Assembly (NCBI GenBank): GCA_002701845.1
Contig: NZXG01000007.1
Location: 16,467 to 80,466 of the forward strand
DNA: 64,000 bases
Direction: 5' to 3'
From: Pseudomonadales bacterium
Lineage (GTDB): Bacteria; Pseudomonadota; Gammaproteobacteria; Pseudomonadales; Ketobacteraceae
Shown: piece after piece, positions 1-8,663 of the stretch
How the letters are laid out: every line of letters begins with the position of its first letter
How positions within the stretch are numbered: position 1 is the first letter of the stretch
Notes under the pieces: model-generated
What the model was told of the DNA's origin: nothing
Databases searched by the model: none
Seen by the model: only the letters and a program-made list of their open reading frames with translations
Made by a program: the position numbers and the translations under genes

Positions 1-768
1 TGGCTGTTTGAGGCCATGCGAGTGATCCTTTGTCGACCCGACACCAAAACCGTTTACAAGCGGGATCTGTCGCCGCAAAAGCAGGTGGGCTGGGCACCGT
101 CGCTGCCGGTGCGGGAGGTGAAACAGGTGGGTAAAGCCCTGGGCTGTACATTGAACGATGTCATTCTGGGTTGTGTGGCGGGAAGCCTGCGCCGGTATCT
201 TGAACGTATCGGGGAACCGGTGGCCGGAGTGCATGTGCGGGCCACGGTGCCGGTGAATCTGCGGCCACTGGAGCAGGGGCTGGAGCTGGGTAACCGGTTT
301 GGCCTGGTGTACCTGGAGTTGCCGGTGGGGGAACCTACGGTCAAACGTCGGATTGAAGCAGTGCGCCGCAACATGAAAAAACTCCGCAGCGGCGTGCAGG
401 CACAAATGAGTTACAACGTACTGGCGATTCTGGGTTACTTTCCCCTGGCCCTGCAAAGCTGGGCCATGCGGTTCTTTTCCAGTAAGGCCTCGGCGGTGAT
501 AACCAATGTGCCGGGGCCCACCCAGCCGGTGGTGCTCATGGGCCGAACGCTCAGCAAGCCCATGTTCTGGGTGCCGCAATCCGGAGGCATCGGTATCGGT
601 GTCAGTATTCTGACTTACAACAACAAAGTGGAGTTCGGCTTTGTTGCCGACGCCGCACTGGTGCCCGATCCCAAGGCAATGATTGACGACTATATGGCTG
701 AGTTTCGCGCCATTCAGGCGGAGGTAATGGCCACCACCACCCCATCGGCTGTATTGACTGAAGCCTGA
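1..768 (+). CDS. Wax ester synthase/diacylglycerol acyltransferase (WS/DGAT), C-terminal part
   Basis: This is the last 255 residues of a WS/DGAT. The frame is open from base 1, so the 5' part, including the acyltransferase HHxxxDG motif, lies outside the window. The visible part carries the family's second hallmark, a TLNDVIL block near residue 51, then a PVNLRP segment, ITNVPGP and a C-terminal GGIGIGVSI stretch. Family members esterify fatty alcohols or diacylglycerol with acyl-CoA to make wax esters or triacylglycerol at the inner membrane and lipid droplets. The next gene starts 47 bases downstream on the same strand and encodes a fatty acyl reductase that would supply the alcohol, which supports a wax-ester role. 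Family assignment is firm; wax versus triacylglycerol preference cannot be read. Confidence 0.88.
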   Translation, partial: WLFEAMRVILCRPDTKTVYKRDLSPQKQVGWAPSLPVREVKQVGKALGCTLNDVILGCVAGSLRRYLERIGEPVAGVHVRATVPVNLRPLEQGLELGNRFGLVYLELPVGEPTVKRRIEAVRRNMKKLRSGVQAQMSYNVLAILGYFPLALQSWAMRFFSSKASAVITNVPGPTQPVVLMGRTLSKPMFWVPQSGGIGIGVSILTYNNKVEFGFVADAALVPDPKAMIDDYMAEFRAIQAEVMATTTPSAVLTEA

Positions 769-815
769 AATCATTGCCGGAATTCCAATAATCCAATCAG
801 TTTCAGGTGCTCACG

Positions 816-2792
816 ATGGCATATTTTGTGACAGGTGCGACCGGTTTTATTGGCCGTTTTCTGGTGGCCAACCTGCTTAAGCGTCAGGGGACCGTATTTG
901 TTCTCTGTCGGGAAGGTTCCCAGGAAAAAGTAACCGGTCTGCGCAAGCGGTTGGGGGATCTGGAAGGCCGTGTGGTGCCCATTCATGGTGATTTAAAAAA
1001 ACCGGGTCTGGGTCTCAGTGATGAGGACCTGGCCCGGTTAAAGGGGTCGGTCCAGCATTTCTTTCATCTGGCGGCGGTGTATGACCTGGCGGCCAGTGAA
1101 TCGGAGCAGGCCACTGCCAACGTCAGTGGTACCCGGCACGCTCTGGAAGCCGCCCAGGCCATGGCGGCGGGCTGTTTCCACCACACCAGTTCCATCGCTG
1201 CCGCCGGCATGTATCCGGGGATCTTCCGGGAAGACATGTTTGAAGAGGCGGAGAACCTGAACGATCCTTACCTGCTGACCAAACATCAGTCGGAGGCCCT
1301 GGTGCGCCAGGAGTGCGAGATACCCTATCGAATATATCGCCCGGGAATGGTGGTGGGACACTCCCGCACCGGTGAAATGGATAAGATCGATGGCCCCTAT
1401 TACTTTTTTACCCTGATCAAAAAACTGCGCCAGTTGCTGCCCCCCTGGATGCCGGTGGTGGGGATTGAAGGCGGGCGCTTTAACCTGGTACCGGTGGATT
1501 TCGTGGCGGACGCCATGGATCATATTGCCCATCAGGACGGTCTGGATGGCAGGTGTTTCCACCTCACCGACGATAAGCATTATAAAATCGGTGAAGTGCT
1601 GAATATTTTTGCTCAAGCGGGTCATGCACCGCAAATGACCATGCGGGTGGATACCCGAATGTTCAGTTTCATGCCGCCTTTCCTGCGGAAAACCCTGAGC
1701 ACGCTGCCGCCGGTGCGACGGATCACCGGCCACCTGCTGGCGGATCTGGGAATCCCCCGGGCGGTACTGAAATTCACCGCCTATCGCACCCGCTTCGATA
1801 ATCGTGATGCCAAAGCTGCACTGGAAGGCTCGTCAATCCAATGCCCTAAACTGGATACCTACGCGTGGCGACTGTGGGACTACTGGGAGCGCAACCTGGA
1901 TCCTGATTTGTTTATCGACCGTTCGCTGGAAGGCCGTGTGGGTGGTAAAGTGGCAGTGGTGACCGGAGCCTCCTCGGGGATTGGCAAGGCCACCGCCATC
2001 AAGCTGGCGGAAGCGGGCGCCATTGTGGTGGTGGCCGCCCGCAAACCCACCAAACTGGAAAAAGCCCGCAAGGAAATCGAGGCCCAGAGCAAAGGGCAGG
2101 TGCATGCCTACACCGTGGACATCGCCAATATGGAGGACTGTGACCGGTTTGCCCGGGAGGTACTGGCGGACTTTGGGCGGGTGGACCTGCTGATCAATAA
2201 CGCGGGCCGCTCCATAAACCATTCCTATGACCGGTTCCACGACTTTGAGCGCACCATGCAGTTGAATTACTTCGGTTCGCTACGCCTGATCATGAATTTC
2301 CTGCCGGGGATGGAACAGAACCGCAACGGCCACGTTATTAATATTTCCTCCATTGGCGCTCTCACCATGCCCGCCCGCTTCAGCGCCTATGTGGCCTCGA
2401 AGTCGGCGCTGGATGCGTTCTCGCGTTGCGCGGCATCGGAGTTTTCCGACTGTAACGTGTATTTCACCACCATCAATATGCCACTGGTGCGTACACCGAT
2501 GATTGCGCCTACCAAAATTTATGAAAACGTGCCCACCATCAGCCCGGAAGAGGCGGCGGATATGGTGGTGGAAGCAGTGATTCACCGCAGTAAGCGCATC
2601 GCCACCAAGCTGGGTATTTTCGGTCAGGTGGTGCACGCGGTGGCACCCAAGGTGGCGGAGATCGTAATCAATACCGGATACCGGATGTTCCCGGACTCCG
2701 CCGCGGCCCGGGGTCGCAAGGGTGAGGAAGCCCCGGTGGTGTCACCGGAACAGGTGGCTTTTGCCTATCTGATGCGGGGCGTGCACTGGTAA
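816..2792 (+). CDS. Fatty acyl-CoA/ACP reductase, two-domain SDR fusion (Maqu_2220-like)
   Basis: This 658-residue protein fuses two Rossmann domains. Residues about 1-360 form an extended-SDR acyl reductase (nucleotide site VTGATGFIG, catalytic pair within DPYLLTKH). Residues about 375-640 form a classical SDR (VTGASSGIG, serine in NISSIGA, SAYVASK). As I remember it, Marinobacter Maqu_2220 has the same architecture, near-identical length (661) and long shared stretches such as HDFERTMQLNYFG and NTGYRMFPDS. That enzyme reduces acyl-CoA or acyl-ACP straight to the fatty alcohol with NADPH. ATG 816 is chosen over GTG 807: it has an AGG-type site 8 bases upstream and yields the usual MxYFxTG start. 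The gene follows the WS/DGAT gene, so alcohol made here would feed wax ester synthesis. Confidence 0.9.
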   Translation: MAYFVTGATGFIGRFLVANLLKRQGTVFVLCREGSQEKVTGLRKRLGDLEGRVVPIHGDLKKPGLGLSDEDLARLKGSVQHFFHLAAVYDLAASESEQATANVSGTRHALEAAQAMAAGCFHHTSSIAAAGMYPGIFREDMFEEAENLNDPYLLTKHQSEALVRQECEIPYRIYRPGMVVGHSRTGEMDKIDGPYYFFTLIKKLRQLLPPWMPVVGIEGGRFNLVPVDFVADAMDHIAHQDGLDGRCFHLTDDKHYKIGEVLNIFAQAGHAPQMTMRVDTRMFSFMPPFLRKTLSTLPPVRRITGHLLADLGIPRAVLKFTAYRTRFDNRDAKAALEGSSIQCPKLDTYAWRLWDYWERNLDPDLFIDRSLEGRVGGKVAVVTGASSGIGKATAIKLAEAGAIVVVAARKPTKLEKARKEIEAQSKGQVHAYTVDIANMEDCDRFAREVLADFGRVDLLINNAGRSINHSYDRFHDFERTMQLNYFGSLRLIMNFLPGMEQNRNGHVINISSIGALTMPARFSAYVASKSALDAFSRCAASEFSDCNVYFTTINMPLVRTPMIAPTKIYENVPTISPEEAADMVVEAVIHRSKRIATKLGIFGQVVHAVAPKVAEIVINTGYRMFPDSAAARGRKGEEAPVVSPEQVAFAYLMRGVHW

Positions 2793-2812
2793 GCCCGCGG
2801 CGAGCCTGATCC

Positions 2813-4519
2813 TTAGCGGGGCAGTCGGGGCAGTTTGTCCCTGCTGCTCAGGCGGAACGCACCGTGGTCGAAGGCCAGTGCCTGACCCTGATCGCTGCTC
2901 ACCCGAAAGTGGAACGACCCGCTGACCCATTCACCGTCGTCGCTCTCGATGATCACTTCTCCGGATTCCATACGGTCCGCCTGCAGGTCACCGGAGTTGA
3001 TCCGGGCCCGGGCCAGGGGATAACTGCCCGGGCCTTTATAGTCGGCAATCTCCATACGGATCTCGGTATCGCCGTGGACGGAGATCAGCTGCATGGTGTC
3101 GGAAAACAGGGATGAGCGCTTCTGCCACCAGGCCTGTTCCGGGATTGCCATCAGATCCTTGTCTTCCCAGTTCTCGTTGAAGTAAATGTCGCTGCGGTCG
3201 GTGCGCAGGTCCGCCACGGTCAAATGCCGCAGTTTTTCCTTTTCCTGTTGCAGCTGGCGGGCAAACTGCCGGCCCCGGGTCTGGTCCGCGGCGTCCGGGA
3301 TCGACATGGCCGGTTGCTGATAGCGAATCTTCTCGGGGCCGGACCCGGGGCCGACAGCCGCCTCGGTTTCGCCGGTGGTGGCTGCCACCTCCGTGGTGTC
3401 CCCCGTCGCTTTGGCCGCAGGGACAAACGGTCTGGCCACCGGTTTGATGGCGGGTTTGGTGTTGGCCGGTTGCGCTTTGGGCTTCTCTGCGGCCGGACCG
3501 CCGGCGGCCGGGGTGACACTGGCCAACGCCAGGGTCGCGGTGCGGGCCGGTGCCGTGGCTTTTTTGGGCACCGATGCCGGCTTGGAACCGGACGGGGGGG
3601 CGGCGGTCCGGGCATCGGTTGCCGCCGACGGGCGGTTTCCGGGTGGAGAGCTGTGCTGGGGTTTAGAGTTCGTCGCGGGCTTGACGCTGGCCTTCGCCAC
3701 CGTGGTCAGCGCCACTTTCTGATCCCGTCGATAGCGACAGGGGGTTTCAGTGCCGGCGTTGGAGCAGATGCCCTCGCCGTGGGCCTGGTTATGTTGGAAT
3801 GTGCCACGATAACGCTGGCCCATACTGGAAACCAATACGCCCTGGCCGTGGCGCATGCCTTCCACAAATTCGCCTTCGTAATAGCCCCCTGTGCTGTAGT
3901 CGATGCGGCCTTTGCCATCCTGGTTGCCGGCATTCCACTGGCCGGAATACACATCCCCGTTGGGGTAAAAGTAACGTCCTTTGCCGTGGGGCTTGCCATC
4001 GGCAAAGGCGCCTTCGTAGGTGCCCCCGGAAATAAAAGTCAGAGTACCGTAACCATGGGGCTTGCCATCGCGCCAGGTACCCTGGTACCAGGTGCCGTCC
4101 AGATACGTCTGTTTGCCCTGGCCATGGGGTACGCCGTGCTGAAACTCACCCTGATATACCGATCCGGAGGCGTAGCGGCGGGTGCCTTCACCCTGGGGCT
4201 GGTCCTGGTGCCACTGGCCCTCGTATTCATCGCCATTGGCATATTTCATCACCCCCTGGCCCTGGCGCCGTCCATGCTGGAACCGTCCCCAGTAGCGGGA
4301 ACCATTGGCATAGGTCAGAGTCCCATAACCGTGAGGCTGGTCGTTGGCCCATTCGCCCTCGTAGCGGGCCCCGTCGGGCCAGACGTGTTGTTTGCTTTCG
4401 GTACGGTATTGGGTGCTGTCCAGGTAATCCTGCTGATCAACCGGTTCCGCCTGAACGTTACTGAAGGTTGCCAATAGCAACCCGTAACCCATTGCTGCAA
4501 ATAGTGATTTTGATCTCAT
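2813..4519 (-). CDS. Secreted MORN-repeat protein with Pro/Ala-rich linker and unknown C-terminal domain
   Basis: The 568-residue product starts with a signal peptide (about 1-24, cleavage near VQA-EP). Nine 23-residue MORN units follow from about residue 47 to 255, each of the type Y-x-G-x-[WF]-x5-HG-x-G-x4-Y-x-[DN]-G. A long Ala/Pro/Lys-rich linker (about 275-400) leads to a C-terminal domain of about 165 residues that I do not recognise. MORN arrays form elongated beta-hairpin sheets and often bind lipid or mediate protein contacts; here the array should be periplasmic or external. ATG 4519 is preferred over an upstream ATG at 4600 because it gives the signal peptide directly. The gene converges on the acyl reductase gene with a 20-base gap. 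Function unknown. Confidence 0.8.
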   Translation of the reverse strand: MRSKSLFAAMGYGLLLATFSNVQAEPVDQQDYLDSTQYRTESKQHVWPDGARYEGEWANDQPHGYGTLTYANGSRYWGRFQHGRRQGQGVMKYANGDEYEGQWHQDQPQGEGTRRYASGSVYQGEFQHGVPHGQGKQTYLDGTWYQGTWRDGKPHGYGTLTFISGGTYEGAFADGKPHGKGRYFYPNGDVYSGQWNAGNQDGKGRIDYSTGGYYEGEFVEGMRHGQGVLVSSMGQRYRGTFQHNQAHGEGICSNAGTETPCRYRRDQKVALTTVAKASVKPATNSKPQHSSPPGNRPSAATDARTAAPPSGSKPASVPKKATAPARTATLALASVTPAAGGPAAEKPKAQPANTKPAIKPVARPFVPAAKATGDTTEVAATTGETEAAVGPGSGPEKIRYQQPAMSIPDAADQTRGRQFARQLQQEKEKLRHLTVADLRTDRSDIYFNENWEDKDLMAIPEQAWWQKRSSLFSDTMQLISVHGDTEIRMEIADYKGPGSYPLARARINSGDLQADRMESGEVIIESDDGEWVSGSFHFRVSSDQGQALAFDHGAFRLSSRDKLPRLPR

Positions 4520-4640
4520 AACTGCCCCATGGAGCGGACGCCGTGGCTCCGCCAACGCTGTAGCTTTTGTGCTCAGTCCCTTTTTTCCAAATAATTCCAA
4601 AATAATGAAGTGGTTTCAATGAGGGAACTGTAACCGCGCC

Positions 4641-4646
4641 TATAAT
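4641..4646 (+). promoter_or_regulatory. Candidate -10 box for the small membrane protein gene
   Basis: A perfect TATAAT lies 36 bases before the ATG at 4682, inside the 162-base divergent gap with the MORN gene. No convincing -35 hexamer is seen at 16-18 bases, so this may be a weak or activator-dependent promoter. Confidence 0.35.
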
Positions 4647-4681
4647 GAATAGTCCGGCGCCACCAGTAAGAGGGATGGAGT

Positions 4682-4939
4682 ATGTGGTTTGTTGTGCTCG
4701 TTGCGTGGAACGTACTGAAGATCGGCCTGAGTTCTGGCGCCGAGCCAGACCCAAAACACGGCTCCCGGCGGCGTTTGTGTGACGGCTATCGGCGGCGACG
4801 GCGGCAGGTCAAGAGTTTCTGGATCGTGGCCGGGCTGGTGGTAATGATCGAACCCGTACTGCCGGTACTGGTGGGTGTGACTCTGTTCACCACCTTCCTG
4901 TCGTTCATGTACCTGGATGAGGCGGGGCCCAATTCCTGA
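4682..4939 (+). CDS. Small membrane protein, unknown function
   Basis: The 85-residue product has a short hydrophobic start (WFVVLVAWNVLKIGL), a very basic middle with five consecutive arginines, and a long hydrophobic segment from about residue 46 to 78 ending FLSFMYLDE. This suggests one or two membrane helices with an Arg-rich cytoplasmic loop. A good ribosome site (AAGAGGGA) sits just upstream of the ATG, and a TATAAT box lies further up, which supports a real gene despite its size. I recall similar FLSFxYLDE-ending small proteins in other gammaproteobacteria, but no function is known to me. Confidence 0.6.
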   Translation: MWFVVLVAWNVLKIGLSSGAEPDPKHGSRRRLCDGYRRRRRQVKSFWIVAGLVVMIEPVLPVLVGVTLFTTFLSFMYLDEAGPNS

Positions 4940-5165
4940 CCGGCCGGACGGCAGATTTTGTTTCTCTTGTAAGCACTTGCTTACTCTGTAAGCCCCATTG
5001 AAATGAGCCTGGTTATAAGCTGCTGCCGAGGCGACCGGATAAGTTCTAATCTATCGCAGGCGTAATTCTCATCCTTTGTCATAATTTCCCAGTGGGCGGT
5101 CCGCCAGGCCGTCCCCGGCAGTGCTGTCGCCCCCCGCGATGTCTTATTTGCTGATGGAGTTGTAA

Positions 5166-6422
5166 GTGTCCGCAATCGTTCGAGTCTTCAATCGTCTGCT
5201 CGCCCCGCTGTGTCTGCTGCTGATCGCCACTTTGGCCGCCAGTGCCGGCGCCGCCGGTGGCGGCTGGGTCATCGAGCGGGAGGATCGTGGCGACAGCCCG
5301 CTGCTGAAAGACCGCAAAGCCATTGCCCAGAGCCCGGAGGCGCGGGAGCGGCAGGTACTGGCGGCGGCCTATACCCGGGCGCTGCAGGAAGAACAGGCGA
5401 AAATCCGCGAACACTGGCCCGAACCGGAAGTCACCAGCCCCACCCGCTGGGTGGTGTATGCGGACGACTATCAGGTGAAGCGGGTGGTGGATTTTGAGCA
5501 CAATCAGGTGGAGGTGAGCATGGATGGCATGCACCAGGGTGGCCGCCTTGATTTTGCCGCCATGAGTCAGGCTGTGAGCCGCCACCTGCAACAGACCCTG
5601 GGCACCAGTATCCAGGACGCGTTGAACCAGGATCCTCTGCAGCAGGCGCTGGCGGCGGCCCACACCGAACTCAATCCCGCGGCGGTGGACGCCGGTCCGT
5701 CGCAGGCTCTGGTGCTGAGTGAGTTGTTTGATAACCGCAAACCCAGCCAGCGTCAATTGCGCCAGGTGACCGCGCAGCTGATGCGCAAGGCCGCCATTCG
5801 TTATCAGGCCGTGAACGCCAGTATTGCGGTGCCGGTGAATACCGGTCGCAAGCTGACCTATGTGGTGCCGCTACCGGATCACCGGCTGCGGCGTAAAGTG
5901 CAGGAGTATCAGCCGGAGGTGAAACGCAATGCGGAGCGGTTTGCGTTGTCCGCGGATGTTATGTTGGCCATCATCCACACCGAGAGTCACTTCAACCCGC
6001 TGGCCCGCTCCCATATCCCGGCCTTTGGCCTGATGCAAATCGTGCCGTCCACCGCCGGCCGTGATGCCACCCGCAAATTGTTTAACAAAGCCAGCCTGCT
6101 CAGTCCGAAGTATCTTTATGATCCCGGCAAAAATATTGAGGTGGGGGCCGCATATCTGAGCGTGCTGTACTACGACTATCTGAAAGACATTAAAAACCCG
6201 GAAAGCCGGTTGTATTACACCCTGGCGGCCTATAATGCCGGCGCTTCCAGCGTGGCCCGGGCCTTTGTGGCCAGGCCCAGCTTCACCGACGCCGTTGCGG
6301 TGATTAACCGGATGACGCCGCAGCAGGTGTTGGAGCGTCTGATCAAACAGGCGCCGCAGCGGGAAACCCGCCAATACGTGCAGAAAGTCCTGAAACGGAG
6401 GGCGCATTACGCGAATCTGTGA
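5166..6422 (+). CDS. Lytic murein transglycosylase, MltC-like
   Basis: The 418-residue protein has an N-terminal signal sequence, a long region like the MltC N-terminal domain, and a C-terminal SLT lysozyme-like domain from about residue 250. The catalytic glutamate is in HTESHFNP (about Glu273), with the family's GLMQIVPSTAG, GAAYLSVLY and YNAGASSVA motifs after it. Such enzymes cleave the MurNAc-GlcNAc bond non-hydrolytically, giving 1,6-anhydro ends. Start: GTG 5166 has GGAG 7 bases upstream and no better ATG exists before the signal peptide. E. coli MltC is a lipoprotein, but no lipobox cysteine is visible here, so this one may be soluble periplasmic or anchored by its uncleaved helix. 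The next gene overlaps its stop by one base. Confidence 0.87.
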   Translation: MSAIVRVFNRLLAPLCLLLIATLAASAGAAGGGWVIEREDRGDSPLLKDRKAIAQSPEARERQVLAAAYTRALQEEQAKIREHWPEPEVTSPTRWVVYADDYQVKRVVDFEHNQVEVSMDGMHQGGRLDFAAMSQAVSRHLQQTLGTSIQDALNQDPLQQALAAAHTELNPAAVDAGPSQALVLSELFDNRKPSQRQLRQVTAQLMRKAAIRYQAVNASIAVPVNTGRKLTYVVPLPDHRLRRKVQEYQPEVKRNAERFALSADVMLAIIHTESHFNPLARSHIPAFGLMQIVPSTAGRDATRKLFNKASLLSPKYLYDPGKNIEVGAAYLSVLYYDYLKDIKNPESRLYYTLAAYNAGASSVARAFVARPSFTDAVAVINRMTPQQVLERLIKQAPQRETRQYVQKVLKRRAHYANL

Positions 6423-6910
6423 TGGCGTTGCGAGGATTTTGGGCAGGGACGCTGGCGCTGACGCTGCTGGGTTGCGGAGACAACGCTACGGCGCCACTGC
6501 AGGCTCAGATCAGTCGCCTGGAACAGCAGCAGCAGGCCCAGGCGCAACGGCTGCAGGCGTTGGAGCGAGTGCCGCAACTGGCGTTCCGGTTGACCGAGAA
6601 TCAGCTTACCGTGGAAGAGCGGATGCTGCGGCCGGTGCTGACCAGTCGCGCCCGTTTGCAGGCGGAAGGCCGGCAACTGCCACATACGTTCTATGTGGAT
6701 ATGCTGTTGCAGGTGGAAGTGCCCGGCGAGCAGTTCATTGCCACCAGCCGCCAGATATTTCCGGTATTTGAAGGCCAGAGCGCCATTGAGATGATGCAGC
6801 CGCTACCGGTGCATGGCCTGACGCCGGACCAGATTAAAGTGGTGATGCAGCCCATGAACTGGTATGGCAGTCACCGGATTACCGAGGATCAGGTGAGCTA
6901 TCAGCCGTAG
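6422..6910 (+). CDS. Small lipoprotein with coiled-coil segment, unknown function
   Basis: The 162-residue product begins with a lipoprotein signal ending in the lipobox LLGC (Cys18). A Gln-rich stretch that looks like a short coiled coil (about residues 27-50) follows, then a globular part of about 105 residues that I do not recognise. The ATG at 6422 shares its A with the TGA of the transglycosylase gene, so translation is probably coupled and the two may act together at the wall. The 3' end overlaps the convergent ABC1 kinase gene by 32 bases. Confidence 0.7.
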   Translation: MALRGFWAGTLALTLLGCGDNATAPLQAQISRLEQQQQAQAQRLQALERVPQLAFRLTENQLTVEERMLRPVLTSRARLQAEGRQLPHTFYVDMLLQVEVPGEQFIATSRQIFPVFEGQSAIEMMQPLPVHGLTPDQIKVVMQPMNWYGSHRITEDQVSYQP

Positions 6911-8261
6911 GCGACGCCGCCGGATCAGCGGGCTGCTGCAATACAATTTCATCCACCAGGGGCCGGAACGAGGCCACTACCCCCAGCTCCACCATGGTCC
7001 AGTAGTGGCCACTGATCACCCGGTCCACGTACATGGTTTCCGGCGACAGTTGAAATGAGCCCAGGTATTTGATGGCATCCCGCTTGATCCTTTCCATCAC
7101 CTTCCGGTGCAGATCCGAGCGTCCGAAATCGAACGGCTGATAATCCCGGAACGGCCCCATCACCACGTTCAGCCACTCCCGGTAGAATTCCGGGTCCGGT
7201 TGTTTGCCCTCGGGCTGGCGCACGCCGATGGCCAGCAGGTGTTGGTCAATTTCCTCCACCCGGCCGGCGATGGCATCCGCCACCAGTTGTCGCAACTGCA
7301 CAATGGTCTCCGCGGACAGTTGTTTCACCGCGCCAAAGTCATAGATCACGATCTTGCCATCGGGACGGAATGCAAAGTTACCGGGATGGGGGTCAGAGTG
7401 AACCGCCCTGAATTCATAAATCTGGCGGCCGAAGGCTTCAAACAGACGGTAGCCGATCAGGTTGATGGTGTCCTGGCTGTAGGCGGGGGCCTTCACCTGC
7501 TGCAGTGAATCACCGGGCACATAGGTCAGGGTAAGTACGGTCTCGGCGGATACGGATTCGATCAACTCCGGCATCAATACATAGGGGTGATCCCGATAGT
7601 ACTCGTTGAACAGCTTAATGTTCTCCGCCTCGTGCTGGTAATCCAGCTCCTCGTAGAGCATACGCCGGATTTCCTCGAACAGGCGGTCCACCGCTTCCGG
7701 GTTCACCTTCAGCAGGCCGGCCAGTTTCAGCGCCCGCTTCAGGTGACGCAAATCCGAATCACAGGATTCACGTACCCCGGGGTACTGGATTTTCACCACG
7801 CACTCCTGGCCCTCATGGGTGCGCGCCCGATGCACCTGGCCGATGGAAGCCGCGGCAAACGGCACTTCCTCGAACTCGGCAAACAGCGCCTCCGGCGTGT
7901 CTCCCAGCGCTTTGATCAGCTGCTGGCGAATCAGGGGATAGGGCATGGGCGGCGATTCTTTTTGCAGGACTTCCAGAGCGCTGGAGACCTCCGCCGGCAA
8001 CATGTCTTTTATCTGCGAGGCCACTTGTCCCACTTTCATCACCGCGCCTTTCATTTCCCCCAGGGTCTGGGCGATCTGGCGGCCGATATCCGCATACAGT
8101 TGCTCCTGGCTTTGAGCCTGGGCGTCATCATCCCGGAACAGGCCTTTCACTTTGTGGCTGGCCACGTTCCTGGCGATGGTGGCGGACATGCCTGCCAGTT
8201 TCAAAAACCGCTTGCCGGGCGTGGTGGCCTTGAAACGCTTGTCTTCCGGATCCTGTGCCAA
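6879..8261 (-). CDS. ABC1/AarF/UbiB-family atypical kinase, copy 1
   Basis: The 460-residue protein has the ABC1 hallmarks in order: the KxGQ region (MKVGQVASQ), the Ala-rich loop (AAASIGQVHRA), a VVKIQYPG strand with the nucleotide-binding lysine, the catalytic block HSDPHPGNF, and the metal-binding IYDFGAV. Family members include UbiB and Coq8, which support ubiquinone synthesis and lipid handling through ATPase rather than protein kinase activity. No C-terminal UbiB-type transmembrane pair is seen, so this is not clearly UbiB. The start codon is TTG 8261, with AGAGGA about 10 bases upstream. It faces away from a broken acyltransferase gene, and a second ABC1 gene lies 2.2 kb further on. 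Substrate unknown. Confidence 0.85.
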   Translation of the reverse strand: MAQDPEDKRFKATTPGKRFLKLAGMSATIARNVASHKVKGLFRDDDAQAQSQEQLYADIGRQIAQTLGEMKGAVMKVGQVASQIKDMLPAEVSSALEVLQKESPPMPYPLIRQQLIKALGDTPEALFAEFEEVPFAAASIGQVHRARTHEGQECVVKIQYPGVRESCDSDLRHLKRALKLAGLLKVNPEAVDRLFEEIRRMLYEELDYQHEAENIKLFNEYYRDHPYVLMPELIESVSAETVLTLTYVPGDSLQQVKAPAYSQDTINLIGYRLFEAFGRQIYEFRAVHSDPHPGNFAFRPDGKIVIYDFGAVKQLSAETIVQLRQLVADAIAGRVEEIDQHLLAIGVRQPEGKQPDPEFYREWLNVVMGPFRDYQPFDFGRSDLHRKVMERIKRDAIKYLGSFQLSPETMYVDRVISGHYWTMVELGVVASFRPLVDEIVLQQPADPAASPTADSSPDPR

Positions 8262-8663
8262 GGGTTATAAATCCTCTGAGTGACAATGAAGTGGGGTCAG
8301 ACTTTCAGTTTAGTGATTTAGCAAGCAGCGGGCGTGAAAAAAATCAGAGTGTTTAGATGTGCGGAAGGCACCAGAACGTTGAGAATGTAAGCCACAAAGC
8401 AGGGGCCTGTAAATAGCTCCCGCAACGCCCGGCCGCGACGCCGGGAATAATGTGCATTGCAATCCGTTTGTTATAATCCCCCGCGCTGGACGGAGTGGGT
8501 TCGGTAGCAGGGGGCCCTGGATCATTGATGCCGCCATAAGCTGTCCATTAAAGTCAAACAAAACAAGCACTTCCCAGTGGTTGCAGAAGCCGGTTCCTGG
8601 GCAGCGCCCGGCCTACGGCCACAGGCACTAAAAAGGTCGAAATATCATGACAGTCGAAACATC
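8262..8663. other. Intergenic region with no convincing gene
   Basis: This divergent gap of about 400 bases holds no credible reading frame. It contains a TATAAT followed by a GC-rich discriminator at 8472-8477 without a well-spaced -35, and an imperfect 17-base tandem repeat (tcgaaatatcatgacag / tcgaaacatcatgagca, 8638-8671) ending at the acyltransferase start. A GGGGTCAGACTTT stretch near 8292 resembles sequence often found beside REP-associated elements, which is only a weak resemblance. Confidence 0.4.

Noticed and set aside
3224..4477. 417-codon open frame antisense to the MORN gene
   Set aside because: Periodic pattern follows the 23-residue repeats on the other strand; no ribosome site or family.
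8285..8310. GGGGTCAGACTTT stretch as a REP/transposase remnant
   Set aside because: Only one short match, no inverted partner or transposase nearby.
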